This document shows, piece after piece, positions 1 through 8,960 of a stretch of 64,000 nt of DNA. The translations under genes were made by a program, and so were the position numbers. The notes under the pieces were generated by a model that made no database searches, was not told where the DNA came from, and saw only the letters and a program-made list of their open reading frames with translations. Each line of letters begins with the position of its first letter. Positions within the stretch are counted from its first letter, which is position 1. This stretch comes from Sutterella wadsworthensis 2_1_59BFAA. GTDB taxonomy: Bacteria > Pseudomonadota > Gammaproteobacteria > Burkholderiales > Burkholderiaceae_F. Where the stretch lies: NCBI RefSeq assembly GCF_000297775.1, contig NZ_JH815517.1, positions 124,001-188,000 on the forward strand. Direction: 5' to 3'.

Positions 1-2441
1 CTGAGCGTTTCGGCACGGGCAGTGCCTTCCCTTTCGTTTGCCTGCGCCTTTGAGAGAGCGTCTTGCGCGACGTGCAGGCGGGCGCGGGCCTCGTTGAGGG
101 CCCGATCGTGAGCGGTGAGCTCTGCTTCGGGATTGCGTTCTCCGAAGGCTTCCGCTCTCAGAGCGACAGCGTCGGTGCATGCCTTCTTCGCTGCGCCGCA
201 CGCTGCCTCCGCGGTGTTCTTCGCTTGTGTTGCCCTGGCGGCATCGGACTGACAAACGGCAAGCGTACGGTCGGCGCGGGTGAGTGCGTCGGCAGCCTGG
301 CTTGCCTGAGCTTCGAGCTTCCTTCGGTTTGCAACGCGGGCTTCGAGCGCGGTGCAGAGCGCGGGGAGATCGAGTTCGGCGTCGCTGTCAGGAAGCTGTG
401 AGCGAAGTTCCTGAGCATGCGTCTTTTCAGCCTCCAAAGCCTTGGAGGCGGCGTCACGGTTCTCGCGGGTATGCCTGAGCTCTCCCTCAAGTTTTTCGAG
501 AAGAGCCTGCGCCTTCCGGAACCTTTCTGCGGATAGGCTTTTGTTTTCCAGCGCCTCGCGCTCCTTGAGCTCTGCGGCACGGCAGGCGCGCTCGCCTTCT
601 GCAAGATCGCTCGTCCACTTGTCCAGTGCGTTTCGTTCTTCACTGAGAGACTTGAGGTGCGTGTTGTCAGGTGTCGACAGCACGGTGCAAAGTCCCGGAT
701 GGCGCTTCTCGATGGCATCAAGGCGCTCTTCGAGACGGTGCAGAAGCCCCTGCATTTCGGGAGCACCCGAGGCCTCCCACCAGATGGGGTCGGCCGATGC
801 GGCCATGCGTGCCGTGCTAGCCTCAATCGTGGCCTTCTGCTGAAGGAGCGTCTCGACGTGGCGTGCGAGTGCCATCTCTTCGGTCAGAGTCTTCATGCGA
901 AGCAGTGTGGCTTCGTAGGAGCTCTTTGCCTGCATGGCGGCAAGGGTCTTGCGAGCCTGTTCCAGAGTGGTCTGACACGCGGCATGGGCTTCGACGGCGG
1001 CCTTCACCTCTGCTTCGAATGACGCCGTCTTGACGCGGCCGAGCTCAAGACGTCCCACGAGGGTGTCGGCATTCTGCTCCTCCTGCCGCAGGCGGGTGGA
1101 GAGCGCTTCAATCGCAGCGGCAGACTGCTTCAGAAGCGCAAGCGGAGTCTCGAGCTGTGCATCGGCAGAAGTGGTGGTCATGCGTTCCTGCAGGCGGGCG
1201 GACTCATCGGCGGCCTTCTTTTGTCGGGCGGCTGCTGTTTCGAGGTCCGCGCATGCGGTCTTCTCAGCCTCGAAGGCTGCTTCGGCAGTCTTTTGTGCGG
1301 TTGACGCCTGATGAGAGAGTCGTCTGATGCCTTCGTCAGCCTCGAGCATGCGGCGGTATTCGGGCATGAAGCCGTCTCTGGTGGCTGCGGCTCCTCGCTC
1401 CGCCGTCGCGGCGGTCTTCAGGGTAGCTTCCAGATCAGGGAGGGCAGTGCGTACCGCTTCAAGCTGAGATTCCGCTTCGGCCAGTTCGGACTTGTTGCGT
1501 GTGAACAGAACCTCGGTCTTGAGAAGCTCTTCATGGCGCTCGACAGGCTTTGCGGCCTGCTCGGCGCGTTCGGCCTTCCTGAGCTCGGGCTCGAAGGCAG
1601 CCTCGGCCGCCTTTGCGGCGGCTTCGACCCTGACGCGGTCTGCAAGGTCGCAGGTCAGTCTGTCGAGTCCCCTGCGCCAGCGCAGTGCTTCGTCCAGCTC
1701 TTTCGAGGCTTTTTCCATGGCGGGCACCTTGAGCGAGAGCTCGGTCACCGTTTGTTCCAGCGCCCGACGATCCTCGTCGGAGAGAATCTGCATGCCCTCG
1801 AGTCTGGCGACGGCCATGTCAAGACTGTCGCGGGCGCTTCGGTTTTTCTCGAAGATCTTCATGCTGACGGCCGAATAAAGATCCGTCCCCGTGATCTTTT
1901 CGAGGAGATTTGCACGCTCGTCGTCGGCAGCCTTGAGGAAGTTGGAGAAGGCGCCCTGCGCAAGCAGCACCGAGCGGGTGAAGATCGGGAAGGACATGCG
2001 CGTGATGCGCTGGATCTCGCTTTCCCACAGGCGCTTCTGACTGGCGATGACGCGTCCCGTCCTGTCTTCGGGGCTTGCGAAGGCCACAAGCTCGACTTCG
2101 TCTTCGGAAAGCCTGCCCGTACGCTTCGTGCGCCGGCTCCATCGCGACAGGTACTCGCGGCCGTCCGCCTCGAATCGAACGGCGGCGCTGGCCGCGCCTT
2201 CCCCCTTCGTCATGACGGGGCAGGCGTCGGGTCCCTCGAACTTGACGTGTGTGTCCGTCATGCGGGGCGTCGTGGCATAAAGCGCGAGCGAGACGGCGTC
2301 GAGAATCGTCGACTTGCCGCTGCCCGTCGGGCCGATGATGGCAAAAAGCGGACTGCGCCTGAAGTCGGCGTTCGTGAAGTCGATCTCCCAGGTGCCCGCA
2401 AGTGAGTTGATGTTCGTGAACCGGAGTTGCAGGAGCCTCAT
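1..2441 (-). CDS. sbcC: SbcC, ATPase subunit of the SbcCD nuclease (3' end outside window)
   Basis: SMC-like ATPase that pairs with SbcD to cut hairpins and protein-blocked DNA ends. The reading frame is open from the ATG at 2441 to the left edge, about 813 codons, so the C-terminal ATPase half is missing. Residues 1-45 read as an SMC N-terminus with Walker A GPTGSGKS, and a Q-loop-like LLAQGAFSNFLKA follows near residue 170. The rest seen is rich in Glu, Ala, Lys and Leu with heptad character, as expected of the long coiled-coil arm. The start overlaps the sbcD stop in an ATGA, so the two are translationally coupled with sbcD first. Family proteins are usually 1000 residues or more, which fits truncation by the window edge only. 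Confidence 0.9.
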   Translation of the reverse strand, partial: MRLLQLRFTNINSLAGTWEIDFTNADFRRSPLFAIIGPTGSGKSTILDAVSLALYATTPRMTDTHVKFEGPDACPVMTKGEGAASAAVRFEADGREYLSRWSRRTKRTGRLSEDEVELVAFASPEDRTGRVIASQKRLWESEIQRITRMSFPIFTRSVLLAQGAFSNFLKAADDERANLLEKITGTDLYSAVSMKIFEKNRSARDSLDMAVARLEGMQILSDEDRRALEQTVTELSLKVPAMEKASKELDEALRWRRGLDRLTCDLADRVRVEAAAKAAEAAFEPELRKAERAEQAAKPVERHEELLKTEVLFTRNKSELAEAESQLEAVRTALPDLEATLKTAATAERGAAATRDGFMPEYRRMLEADEGIRRLSHQASTAQKTAEAAFEAEKTACADLETAAARQKKAADESARLQERMTTTSADAQLETPLALLKQSAAAIEALSTRLRQEEQNADTLVGRLELGRVKTASFEAEVKAAVEAHAACQTTLEQARKTLAAMQAKSSYEATLLRMKTLTEEMALARHVETLLQQKATIEASTARMAASADPIWWEASGAPEMQGLLHRLEERLDAIEKRHPGLCTVLSTPDNTHLKSLSEERNALDKWTSDLAEGERACRAAELKEREALENKSLSAERFRKAQALLEKLEGELRHTRENRDAASKALEAEKTHAQELRSQLPDSDAELDLPALCTALEARVANRRKLEAQASQAADALTRADRTLAVCQSDAARATQAKNTAEAACGAAKKACTDAVALRAEAFGERNPEAELTAHDRALNEARARLHVAQDALSKAQANEREGTARAETL

Positions 2442-3742
2442 GCCGGAACCTCCTCGGCGGTGTTCTTCTCTTGGTTGGGTGTGTCGGCGCTTTCGATGGC
2501 GGGGCGCGTCTCGATGCGCACCTCCTCGACCGCTTCGTCGAGAAGCGGCATGAGCTTGCGATAGGCGTCGTCTGCGCCTTCGCGCGTTTCAAAGCGCTCC
2601 TCAAGAAAGGACTTGAAGACGGATTCGGGCGTCAGGTCGTCGAGGGACGGCGCATTGAGCTCGTCCTCTTCGTATTTGCGTGCGGCCTGCTGGTTGCGTA
2701 CGGCGGTGACGATGACGCCGTGCGCCTCGCCCCAGGCGGTGAGTTCGCCCGCAAGGTCGGGCACGCATTCGTCCGACGTGAGCGTCGCTTCGACGAAGGG
2801 CTTTTCATGTGTTGCGCCGGCCTCGGCAATGTCTGCGCGAAGCTCCTCGAACGTGCCGCTGACACGAACGAATTCACGGGGCTGCCTGACGGGAAGTTCC
2901 TCGAAGGTCATGCCGCCCGTTTCATCGAAGGTGAGCTCGACGATGTGATGGCGGTACGGGATGTGCGAGTAGGAAAGCGAGACGGGAGAGCCGCTGTAGC
3001 GCATGGGAATCTGTGCCTTGACCGTCTGGCTGTTGTGAATGTGTCCGAGGGCGACGTAGTCCCAGTCCGTGCCGAAGGCGTCGGCCGTGACGTTACGAAG
3101 AGAGCCCACGTAGGCACTCTCGTTCGGTGTCGTCGGGTCGTCGTCGGGTCGCAGGCGCGATCCCGTCACGAACAGGTGCCCCATGGCGATTCGGGGTACT
3201 CGTGCGCCGTCGAGCGCCTCGTCCAGAAAGCCGTTAACGGTATCGTAGTGCTTCCTGACGCCCGACTCGAATCTGGCGGCCCTCGTGGCGTCCGTGTCGT
3301 CGATTGAGCCGCCTCTTACGTCGCCCTCGCGCAGGAAGGGAACGGCCGCGACGGCAAGGAGGGGCTCGCCCGCATCGTCTCGGAGAACGAACGCCTGACT
3401 TTCGGGCGACTCGCCCGCGACAAAGCAGTTCATCGTTTCGAGAAGTGCCCTGGGGGCTTCGAGAAAGCGCTGTGAGTCGTGGTTGCCCGCCGTGATGACG
3501 GTGGCCATGACCGACGTGCCCGAGAGGGCGCGGATCATGTCGTAATAGAGGCGCTGGGCACTGTTTGCGGGCATGGACGTGTCGAAGATGTCGCCCGCTA
3601 GAAGAATGACATCGGGCCTGCGCTTCTCGACGAGTTCGAGAAAGTCGCGGATGAAGACCCGGAAGTCGTCCGTGCGGTCGATCGTTCCGAGTTCCTTGCC
3701 GATGTGCCAGTCGGCCGAGTGAAAGATGCGAAGCTTTGGCAA
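2438..3742 (-). CDS. sbcD: SbcD, Mre11-type exonuclease subunit
   Basis: Mn-dependent metallophosphoesterase nuclease of the SbcCD complex. All calcineurin-like motifs are visible: DWH near residues 11-13, LLAGDIFD, TAGNHDS and ALGHIH. Length 434 aa is typical for SbcD. The start is a TTG at 3742, supported by a GGAGG eight bases upstream and by the protein beginning at the first strand of the fold. It overlaps sbcC by four bases and leads the two-gene operon. The last 60 residues are acidic and low in complexity. Confidence 0.93.
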   Translation of the reverse strand: MPKLRIFHSADWHIGKELGTIDRTDDFRVFIRDFLELVEKRRPDVILLAGDIFDTSMPANSAQRLYYDMIRALSGTSVMATVITAGNHDSQRFLEAPRALLETMNCFVAGESPESQAFVLRDDAGEPLLAVAAVPFLREGDVRGGSIDDTDATRAARFESGVRKHYDTVNGFLDEALDGARVPRIAMGHLFVTGSRLRPDDDPTTPNESAYVGSLRNVTADAFGTDWDYVALGHIHNSQTVKAQIPMRYSGSPVSLSYSHIPYRHHIVELTFDETGGMTFEELPVRQPREFVRVSGTFEELRADIAEAGATHEKPFVEATLTSDECVPDLAGELTAWGEAHGVIVTAVRNQQAARKYEEDELNAPSLDDLTPESVFKSFLEERFETREGADDAYRKLMPLLDEAVEEVRIETRPAIESADTPNQEKNTAEEVPA

Positions 3743-3822
3743 AGGAAGGGCCTCCGTGGGTTCTGTGGAACCATTATGACGGAAGCCGCGTCAGGTTGCG
3801 TCGTCTGGCGACGGAGTGGCCC

Positions 3823-5334
3823 TCAGCCGCCCGTTCCTGCCGCAGGCTTCGTCTTCGCGCGCAGCTTTGCCCAGTCTGCGGCTTCGGTGCCCGCGATGCG
3901 GCCGTAGACGATGGCTGCGGTAAGACCTGCACCCTCAAGGCGTCTGGCGCCGAGGACGCCGCCCGTCACTTCGCCCGCAGCATAGAGCCCGGCAATGGGG
4001 CCCTTGTCGCTCAGGACGCGGGCGCGCGGGTCGATCTTGAGGCCGCCGAGTGTCGTGTGAATGCCGGGGCGCACGCTCACGGCGTAGAGCGGGGAGCTGT
4101 CGAGGCGGCTCAGGAGCTGGGGACGGCCGAAGTCCGTGTCCTCCTGACGGTCGACCATGCTACGGTAGCGCACGAGGGTTTCGTGGAACTTTTCGGGAGG
4201 CACGCGGATGCCTCGGGCGAGTTCAAGGTCGGACGTGCCGCGAATGAAGTAGCCCGAGCGGGCGTAGCTCTTGAGAACTGGCATGTCGTCGATCATCGCC
4301 TGATCGAAGATGAGCCAGGCGCGGCCGCTGTTCTTGTCGCGGATCTGCTCCGCCAGTTTTTCGGAAAGCTCGTCGGCGAAGCGTTCGCCCTTGTCGTTGA
4401 CGAGGATCGCGCCGTTGACGCGCACCTGATGAGGCAGGATGAGACCGGAAAAAGGAAGCGTGGTCGGATGAACCGTCACGGCGTGCATGTCGACTGTTCG
4501 GGCCCCCATGTTCTCGGCAAGAAGGATGCCGTCGCCCGTGGCGGCGGGGGAGTTGGTGGACTGCAGGCCCTGCGTGTGGCGTGCGAAACGGGAGACCATC
4601 GCCTCGTTTGCGCTGAAGCCGCCCGTTGCGATGACCACGGCGGGCGCATCAATCCTGTACTCCCTGCCCTTCGTGTTGAGGACGACGACGCCGTTGACGC
4701 GGCCCTCGGCGTCGGTTGTGATTCTCTTGACGGCGGTGCGGGTGCGGATGGGCACACCGTGGGATTCGATCCCGTGCAGAAGGGCGTTGATGATTTCGGG
4801 CCCGATGAGGCCGCGCTTGGGCTGGATGCCGCGCTTGGAAACCGTGCCGTCCTCATTGAGGTTGCAGGCCGTCTGAAGGCTGTCGTCGCGGGTGATGCAG
4901 AGGGGCTCGAGTTCGGCGCCGTAGCTGCGAAGCCATTCAACGGCTTCGCCCGAGCCGGAGACGATGCGTGTGAGAAGGGCCTGATCGGTCGTGCGGCCGC
5001 CCTTGCGGATCATGTCGCTCTCGAGCAGCTCGAGCTCGCGGGGTTCGCCCTTCGGGACGCCGAGCATGAAGCCCGTGGCAAGAACGGTGTTGCCTCCAAT
5101 GAAGGGCATCTTCTCGACGACGATTACCTTCGCGCCCGCTTCGGCTGCGGAGAGCGCCGACGTGAGACCTGAGCCGCCCGCACCGATCACGACCACGTCG
5201 CAGTGCGCGTCGGCGGCAAGGGCCGATGTGGCTGCCGCTGCAAGGCCGATGCCGGCGGCAATGCCCGCCGCGCCGCGAAGGCAGCGCGAAAGAAGTTTGC
5301 CGAGGGTCTGATGACCGTGTCCGCTGTTGAGCAT
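3823..5334 (-). CDS. Periplasmic FAD-dependent reductase, flavocytochrome-c / fumarate-reductase flavoprotein family
   Basis: The mature part opens with a Rossmann FAD motif, VVVIGAGGSGLTSALSAAEAG, followed by EKMPFIGGNT, then the family block GERFADE and a C-terminal GGLKID...GEVTGGVLGARRLEGAG. This is the flavin subunit fold of soluble fumarate and urocanate reductases. There is no haem CxxCH and no FMN-binding domain, so electrons must come from another protein. A Sec-type signal peptide is seen (hydrophobic stretch ending ALA-AD). I start at the ATG at 5334 because it puts the signal at the N-terminus; an in-frame start at 5415 would add 27 residues. The catalytic His (GIHTTLGG) and C-terminal Arg are present, but the proton-donor Arg position seems to be Lys. 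Substrate not assignable. Divergent from the formate dehydrogenase operon. Confidence 0.82.
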   Translation of the reverse strand: MLNSGHGHQTLGKLLSRCLRGAAGIAAGIGLAAAATSALAADAHCDVVVIGAGGSGLTSALSAAEAGAKVIVVEKMPFIGGNTVLATGFMLGVPKGEPRELELLESDMIRKGGRTTDQALLTRIVSGSGEAVEWLRSYGAELEPLCITRDDSLQTACNLNEDGTVSKRGIQPKRGLIGPEIINALLHGIESHGVPIRTRTAVKRITTDAEGRVNGVVVLNTKGREYRIDAPAVVIATGGFSANEAMVSRFARHTQGLQSTNSPAATGDGILLAENMGARTVDMHAVTVHPTTLPFSGLILPHQVRVNGAILVNDKGERFADELSEKLAEQIRDKNSGRAWLIFDQAMIDDMPVLKSYARSGYFIRGTSDLELARGIRVPPEKFHETLVRYRSMVDRQEDTDFGRPQLLSRLDSSPLYAVSVRPGIHTTLGGLKIDPRARVLSDKGPIAGLYAAGEVTGGVLGARRLEGAGLTAAIVYGRIAGTEAADWAKLRAKTKPAAGTGG

Positions 5335-5829
5335 GGTGTGGTTTCGAGCTGAAGACAGTCTTTGAAGGTTGGGCGTCGTTCGCCCTTTGCAGGTCTCGGG
5401 TAAACCCGTAGGCAAAAGAATAGCAAAAAAAGAGAAGGGCGCAGTGGCGTTTTCCGCAAACGCTTCGGGCAGGCGGACTTGAAAACCTGAGAATACCGTG
5501 AATGCGGTATGCCGGCCATGTGATCTTTGGACAACTCGCTATTTTCATTGTGAATAGCGGGGCTCTCCTGCAGAAATGAGTTTCCCGTTGAAGACCCTTC
5601 GTCAGAAGTACCTCTCAGGTGGTAGATGTATTAAAGCTAAGGGAGGGGGCTTTTGGTTGAAAACTACTGCGAGAGTAGGGTTGTCATGAATTCGACATGA
5701 GGGCAGACTCTCTGTGTCGACGGAGTCCCCCTCTGTCATGACGAAAATCACCGCCGCGATGCGCCGCCCCTGATTCGGTGCATCGCTCATGCGACGGCAA
5801 GAACAACAACTTTCCAAGAAGGATCCCCC
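5335..5829. promoter_or_regulatory. Divergent promoter region between the flavoprotein and fdnG, with two dyads
   Basis: About 500 bases without a convincing gene. It must hold promoters for both flanking operons. Two inverted repeats stand out: ATACCGTG-AA-TGCGGTATG at 5493-5511, and arms CGCTATT / AATAGCG at 5537-5559 around a nine-base centre. Either could be an operator. A ribosome binding site AAGGAT lies just before the fdnG ATG. No perfect FNR box was seen here. Confidence 0.45.
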
Positions 5830-8800
5830 ATGGAAGTATCTCGCAGAAGTTTTCTCAAGCGTGGTTTGCTTCTCGGCGGCGGTGCTGCGTCCGGTCTTGC
5901 CGGCGCGGCTGCCCATGCGGCCGGCGGCTCCAAGAAGCCCTACAAGCTCACCAGCGTGAATGAAACGACGAACATCTGCTGCTACTGCTCAGGCGGCTGC
6001 GGCACGATCTGCTCGACGCGAAACGGCGAACTCATCAATCTTGAAGGCGACCCGGATCATCCGGTCAACCTTGGTGGCCTGTGCCCGAAGGGCGCCGCCA
6101 TGTGGGGCCTTCGCAACATCGTGACGAAGGATCGCCGCGCCCAGCTTCATCCGGACCGCGTGCTCTATCCGATGGTTCGCCGTCCGGGCAGCAAGACCTG
6201 GGAGCGTCTTTCCTGGGATCAGGCCGCTCTTGAAATTGCCAGGCACGTCAAGAAGACTCGCGACGCCACCTTCGTCGAGAAGGAAGGCGACGTGACGGTC
6301 AATCGCTGCGACGGCATCGCCAGCCTAGGCGCCGCCCAGCTTAACAACGAGGAAGGCTGGCTCGTGCAGAAGTTCGCGCGCAGCCTCGGCGTCCTCGCCA
6401 TCGACAACCAGACCCGCGTCTGTCACTCTTCGACCGTTTCCGGTCTTGCGCCGTCGTTCGGCCGCGGCTCCATGACGAGCCACTGGTGCGACTTCGCCAA
6501 CTCCGACGTCATCATGTCGATCGGTTCGAACAACGTCGAAAACCATCCGCTCTCCTCCCGCTGGGTCGAGCGCGCCCAAGACAAGGGTGCCACGTGGATC
6601 GTGGTCGATCCGCGCTACTCCCGTTCGGCCGCCCGCGCCGACATCTACGCCCGCATCCGTCCGGGCTCCGACCTTGCCTTCTACGGCGGCCTGATCAACT
6701 ACATCCTGCAGAACGACCTTTTCCAGAAGGAATACGTCCTGCACTACACGAACGCCGCCTGCCTGCTGCGTCCCGACTTCAAGTTCGACGTCGATCACGG
6801 CCTCTTTTCCGGCTGGGATCCGGAAACGAAGCGCTACGACAATGAAACCTGGGGCTACGACGTCGATCACAAGGCCGTCTGGGACACTTCCGAAGGCTCC
6901 GCCTTCGCCTGGGTCAACCGTCCGGGCACGCCGAAGTTCAAGACGCCTGACCTCAAGGTCCTCAAGCGCGACATGACCCTTCAGGATCCGAACTGCGTCC
7001 TCAACGTCATGAAGCGTCACTATGCCCGCTACACGCCCGAGCTCGTCACGCGCGTCACCGGCATGGATCCCGACGTCATGAAGAAGGTCTGGGAGGTCTT
7101 CGCCTCCACCGGCCGTCCCGACAAGGCGGGCTCCATCCTCTACGCCCTCGGTCAGACGCAGCACACCTACGGCTCCCAGAACTGCCGCGCCATGTGCGTC
7201 ATCCAGCTTCTGCTCGGCAACATCGGCATAGCGGGCGGCGGCATCAACGCCCTTCGCGGCGAACCGAACGTTCAGGGTTCGACCGACGTCGGCGCAAGCT
7301 CGCATCAGGCTCCCGCCTATCTCTCCTGGCCGACCGGCAAGGCTCACCCGAAGCTCGCCGACTATCTTTCGAAGGAAACGTACGCCGCGGGCTACTATGC
7401 CAACAAGCCGAAGTTCTGGATCTCCCAGCTTCGCGAATGGTTCGGCGCCAACGCCACGGTCGAGAACGACTACTGCTACGACCTGCTGCCGAAGATCAGC
7501 CCGAAGCTCGACTACGGCGACTACTCCACGATCATGTCGTTCAACGACATGCGCGACAACAAGATCAAGGGCTACTTCTGCTGGGGCATGAATCCGATGC
7601 ATTCCACCCCGAACGGCAAGCACGCCCGCCACTCGATGGCCAACCTCGACTGGCTCGTCGTCGCCGACTGGTTCCAGACGGAGACCTCGACCTTCTGGGA
7701 AGCTCCGGACATGAAGCCCGAGGACGTCAAGACCGAGGTCTACTTCCTTCCCGCCGCGCTCATCTATGAAAAAATCGGCTCCATCAACAACTCCGGTCGG
7801 TGGATCCAGTGGCGTGAAAAGGCCATCGAGCCGCCGGGAGAATGCCGTTCCGACTTCGAGATGATGATGCTTCTCTGGAAGAACATCGTCGAGCTCTACA
7901 AGAAGGAAGGCGGCGCCTGCCCGGATCAGATCCTGAAGACGAACTTCGACTACACGATCGACGGCAAGCCCGATCTGCGCGCCCTCTGCTGGGCCCTCAA
8001 CGGCTACACGGTCGGCGACGGCAAGCTCCTCAAGGGCTACGGCCAGCTTCAGGCTGACGGTACGACCGCTTGCGGCATGTGGATCTTCTCGGGCTACTAC
8101 AACAACGAGTCCCAGAAGCTAGACCCGATGAAGCAGCCGATGACAAACCGCTCGAAGGAAGACCCGACCGGTCTCGGTCTCTTCCCCGGCTGGTCCTTCG
8201 CCTGGCCCGCCAACCGCCGCATCCTCTACAACCGCTGTTCCGCCGACCCGAAGGGCAAGCCCTGGGATCCGAAGCGCGTGCTCGTCGAATGGGACGGCAA
8301 GAAGTGGCTCCAGAACGACGTGGGCGACTTCGTCACGGCCAAGGCCCCCGACGACAACGCCTTCTTCATGACCTGGGAGCAGAACGCCCGTCTCTTCGCC
8401 TACTCGATGGCCGACGGTCCGCTGCCCGAGCACTTCGAACCGCATGAGGCTCCGGTGAAGAACCTCCTCAACGGTGCAGGCGGCAACCCGTGCGCTCGCT
8501 TCACGGAGGACCCGTCGGTCCGCCGCGGCAGCAGCAAGGACTACCCGTACGTGGTCACGACCTACTCCGTCGTCGAGCACTGGCAGTCCGGCACGCAGAC
8601 CCGCAACATCCCGTGGCTCAACGAACTCATCCCGAGCAACTTCATCGAGCTTTCCGAAGAGCTTGCGAAGGAAAAGGGCATTCGTCCGGGCGACAAGGTC
8701 CGAGTCTGGAACAACCGAGGCTCCGTCGTGGTCGACGCCATGATCACCATCCGCATGAAGCCGATGATGATCGACGGCAAGCTCACGCACGTGGTCGGCA

Positions 8801-8937
8801 TGCCGCACCACTTCTCCTGGGCGACGAAGCTCGCCACCGGCGACAACGTGAACGACCTCACTCCCAACGTCGGTGACCCGAACTCGTACATTCCGGAATA
8901 CAAGGCGTTCCTTGTCAACCTTGAGAAGGCAGCCTGA
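5830..8937 (+). CDS. fdnG: Formate dehydrogenase major (catalytic) subunit, Cys type, Tat-exported
   Basis: Molybdenum or tungsten bis-MGD enzyme that oxidises formate to CO2 on the periplasmic side. The N-terminus has a twin-arginine signal (SRRSFLKR, then a small-residue hydrophobic run). A [4Fe-4S] site follows: CCYCSGGC, then C at GTIC, then LCPKGAA. The active-site block is TRVCHSSTVSGLAPSFGRG, with a plain Cys codon (TGT, codon 198) where E. coli FdnG has selenocysteine, so no SECIS is needed. The C-terminal molybdopterin-dinucleotide domain is present, with EHWQSGTQTRN. Length 1035 aa matches FdnG/FdoG. First gene of fdnG-fdhB-fdhC-fdhE-fdhD; the next gene begins 23 bases after the stop. 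Confidence 0.95.
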   Translation: MEVSRRSFLKRGLLLGGGAASGLAGAAAHAAGGSKKPYKLTSVNETTNICCYCSGGCGTICSTRNGELINLEGDPDHPVNLGGLCPKGAAMWGLRNIVTKDRRAQLHPDRVLYPMVRRPGSKTWERLSWDQAALEIARHVKKTRDATFVEKEGDVTVNRCDGIASLGAAQLNNEEGWLVQKFARSLGVLAIDNQTRVCHSSTVSGLAPSFGRGSMTSHWCDFANSDVIMSIGSNNVENHPLSSRWVERAQDKGATWIVVDPRYSRSAARADIYARIRPGSDLAFYGGLINYILQNDLFQKEYVLHYTNAACLLRPDFKFDVDHGLFSGWDPETKRYDNETWGYDVDHKAVWDTSEGSAFAWVNRPGTPKFKTPDLKVLKRDMTLQDPNCVLNVMKRHYARYTPELVTRVTGMDPDVMKKVWEVFASTGRPDKAGSILYALGQTQHTYGSQNCRAMCVIQLLLGNIGIAGGGINALRGEPNVQGSTDVGASSHQAPAYLSWPTGKAHPKLADYLSKETYAAGYYANKPKFWISQLREWFGANATVENDYCYDLLPKISPKLDYGDYSTIMSFNDMRDNKIKGYFCWGMNPMHSTPNGKHARHSMANLDWLVVADWFQTETSTFWEAPDMKPEDVKTEVYFLPAALIYEKIGSINNSGRWIQWREKAIEPPGECRSDFEMMMLLWKNIVELYKKEGGACPDQILKTNFDYTIDGKPDLRALCWALNGYTVGDGKLLKGYGQLQADGTTACGMWIFSGYYNNESQKLDPMKQPMTNRSKEDPTGLGLFPGWSFAWPANRRILYNRCSADPKGKPWDPKRVLVEWDGKKWLQNDVGDFVTAKAPDDNAFFMTWEQNARLFAYSMADGPLPEHFEPHEAPVKNLLNGAGGNPCARFTEDPSVRRGSSKDYPYVVTTYSVVEHWQSGTQTRNIPWLNELIPSNFIELSEELAKEKGIRPGDKVRVWNNRGSVVVDAMITIRMKPMMIDGKLTHVVGMPHHFSWATKLATGDNVNDLTPNVGDPNSYIPEYKAFLVNLEKAA

Positions 8938-8960
8938 CGGCGTGCCAATGGAGATGAATG

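Noticed and set aside
1311-2405. 364-codon plus-strand frame opposite sbcC
   Set aside because: Shadow of the sbcC frame, which is open to the window edge and carries Walker A.
6419-6424. Selenocysteine at the formate dehydrogenase active site
   Set aside because: The codon is TGT, not TGA, and the frame is open throughout.
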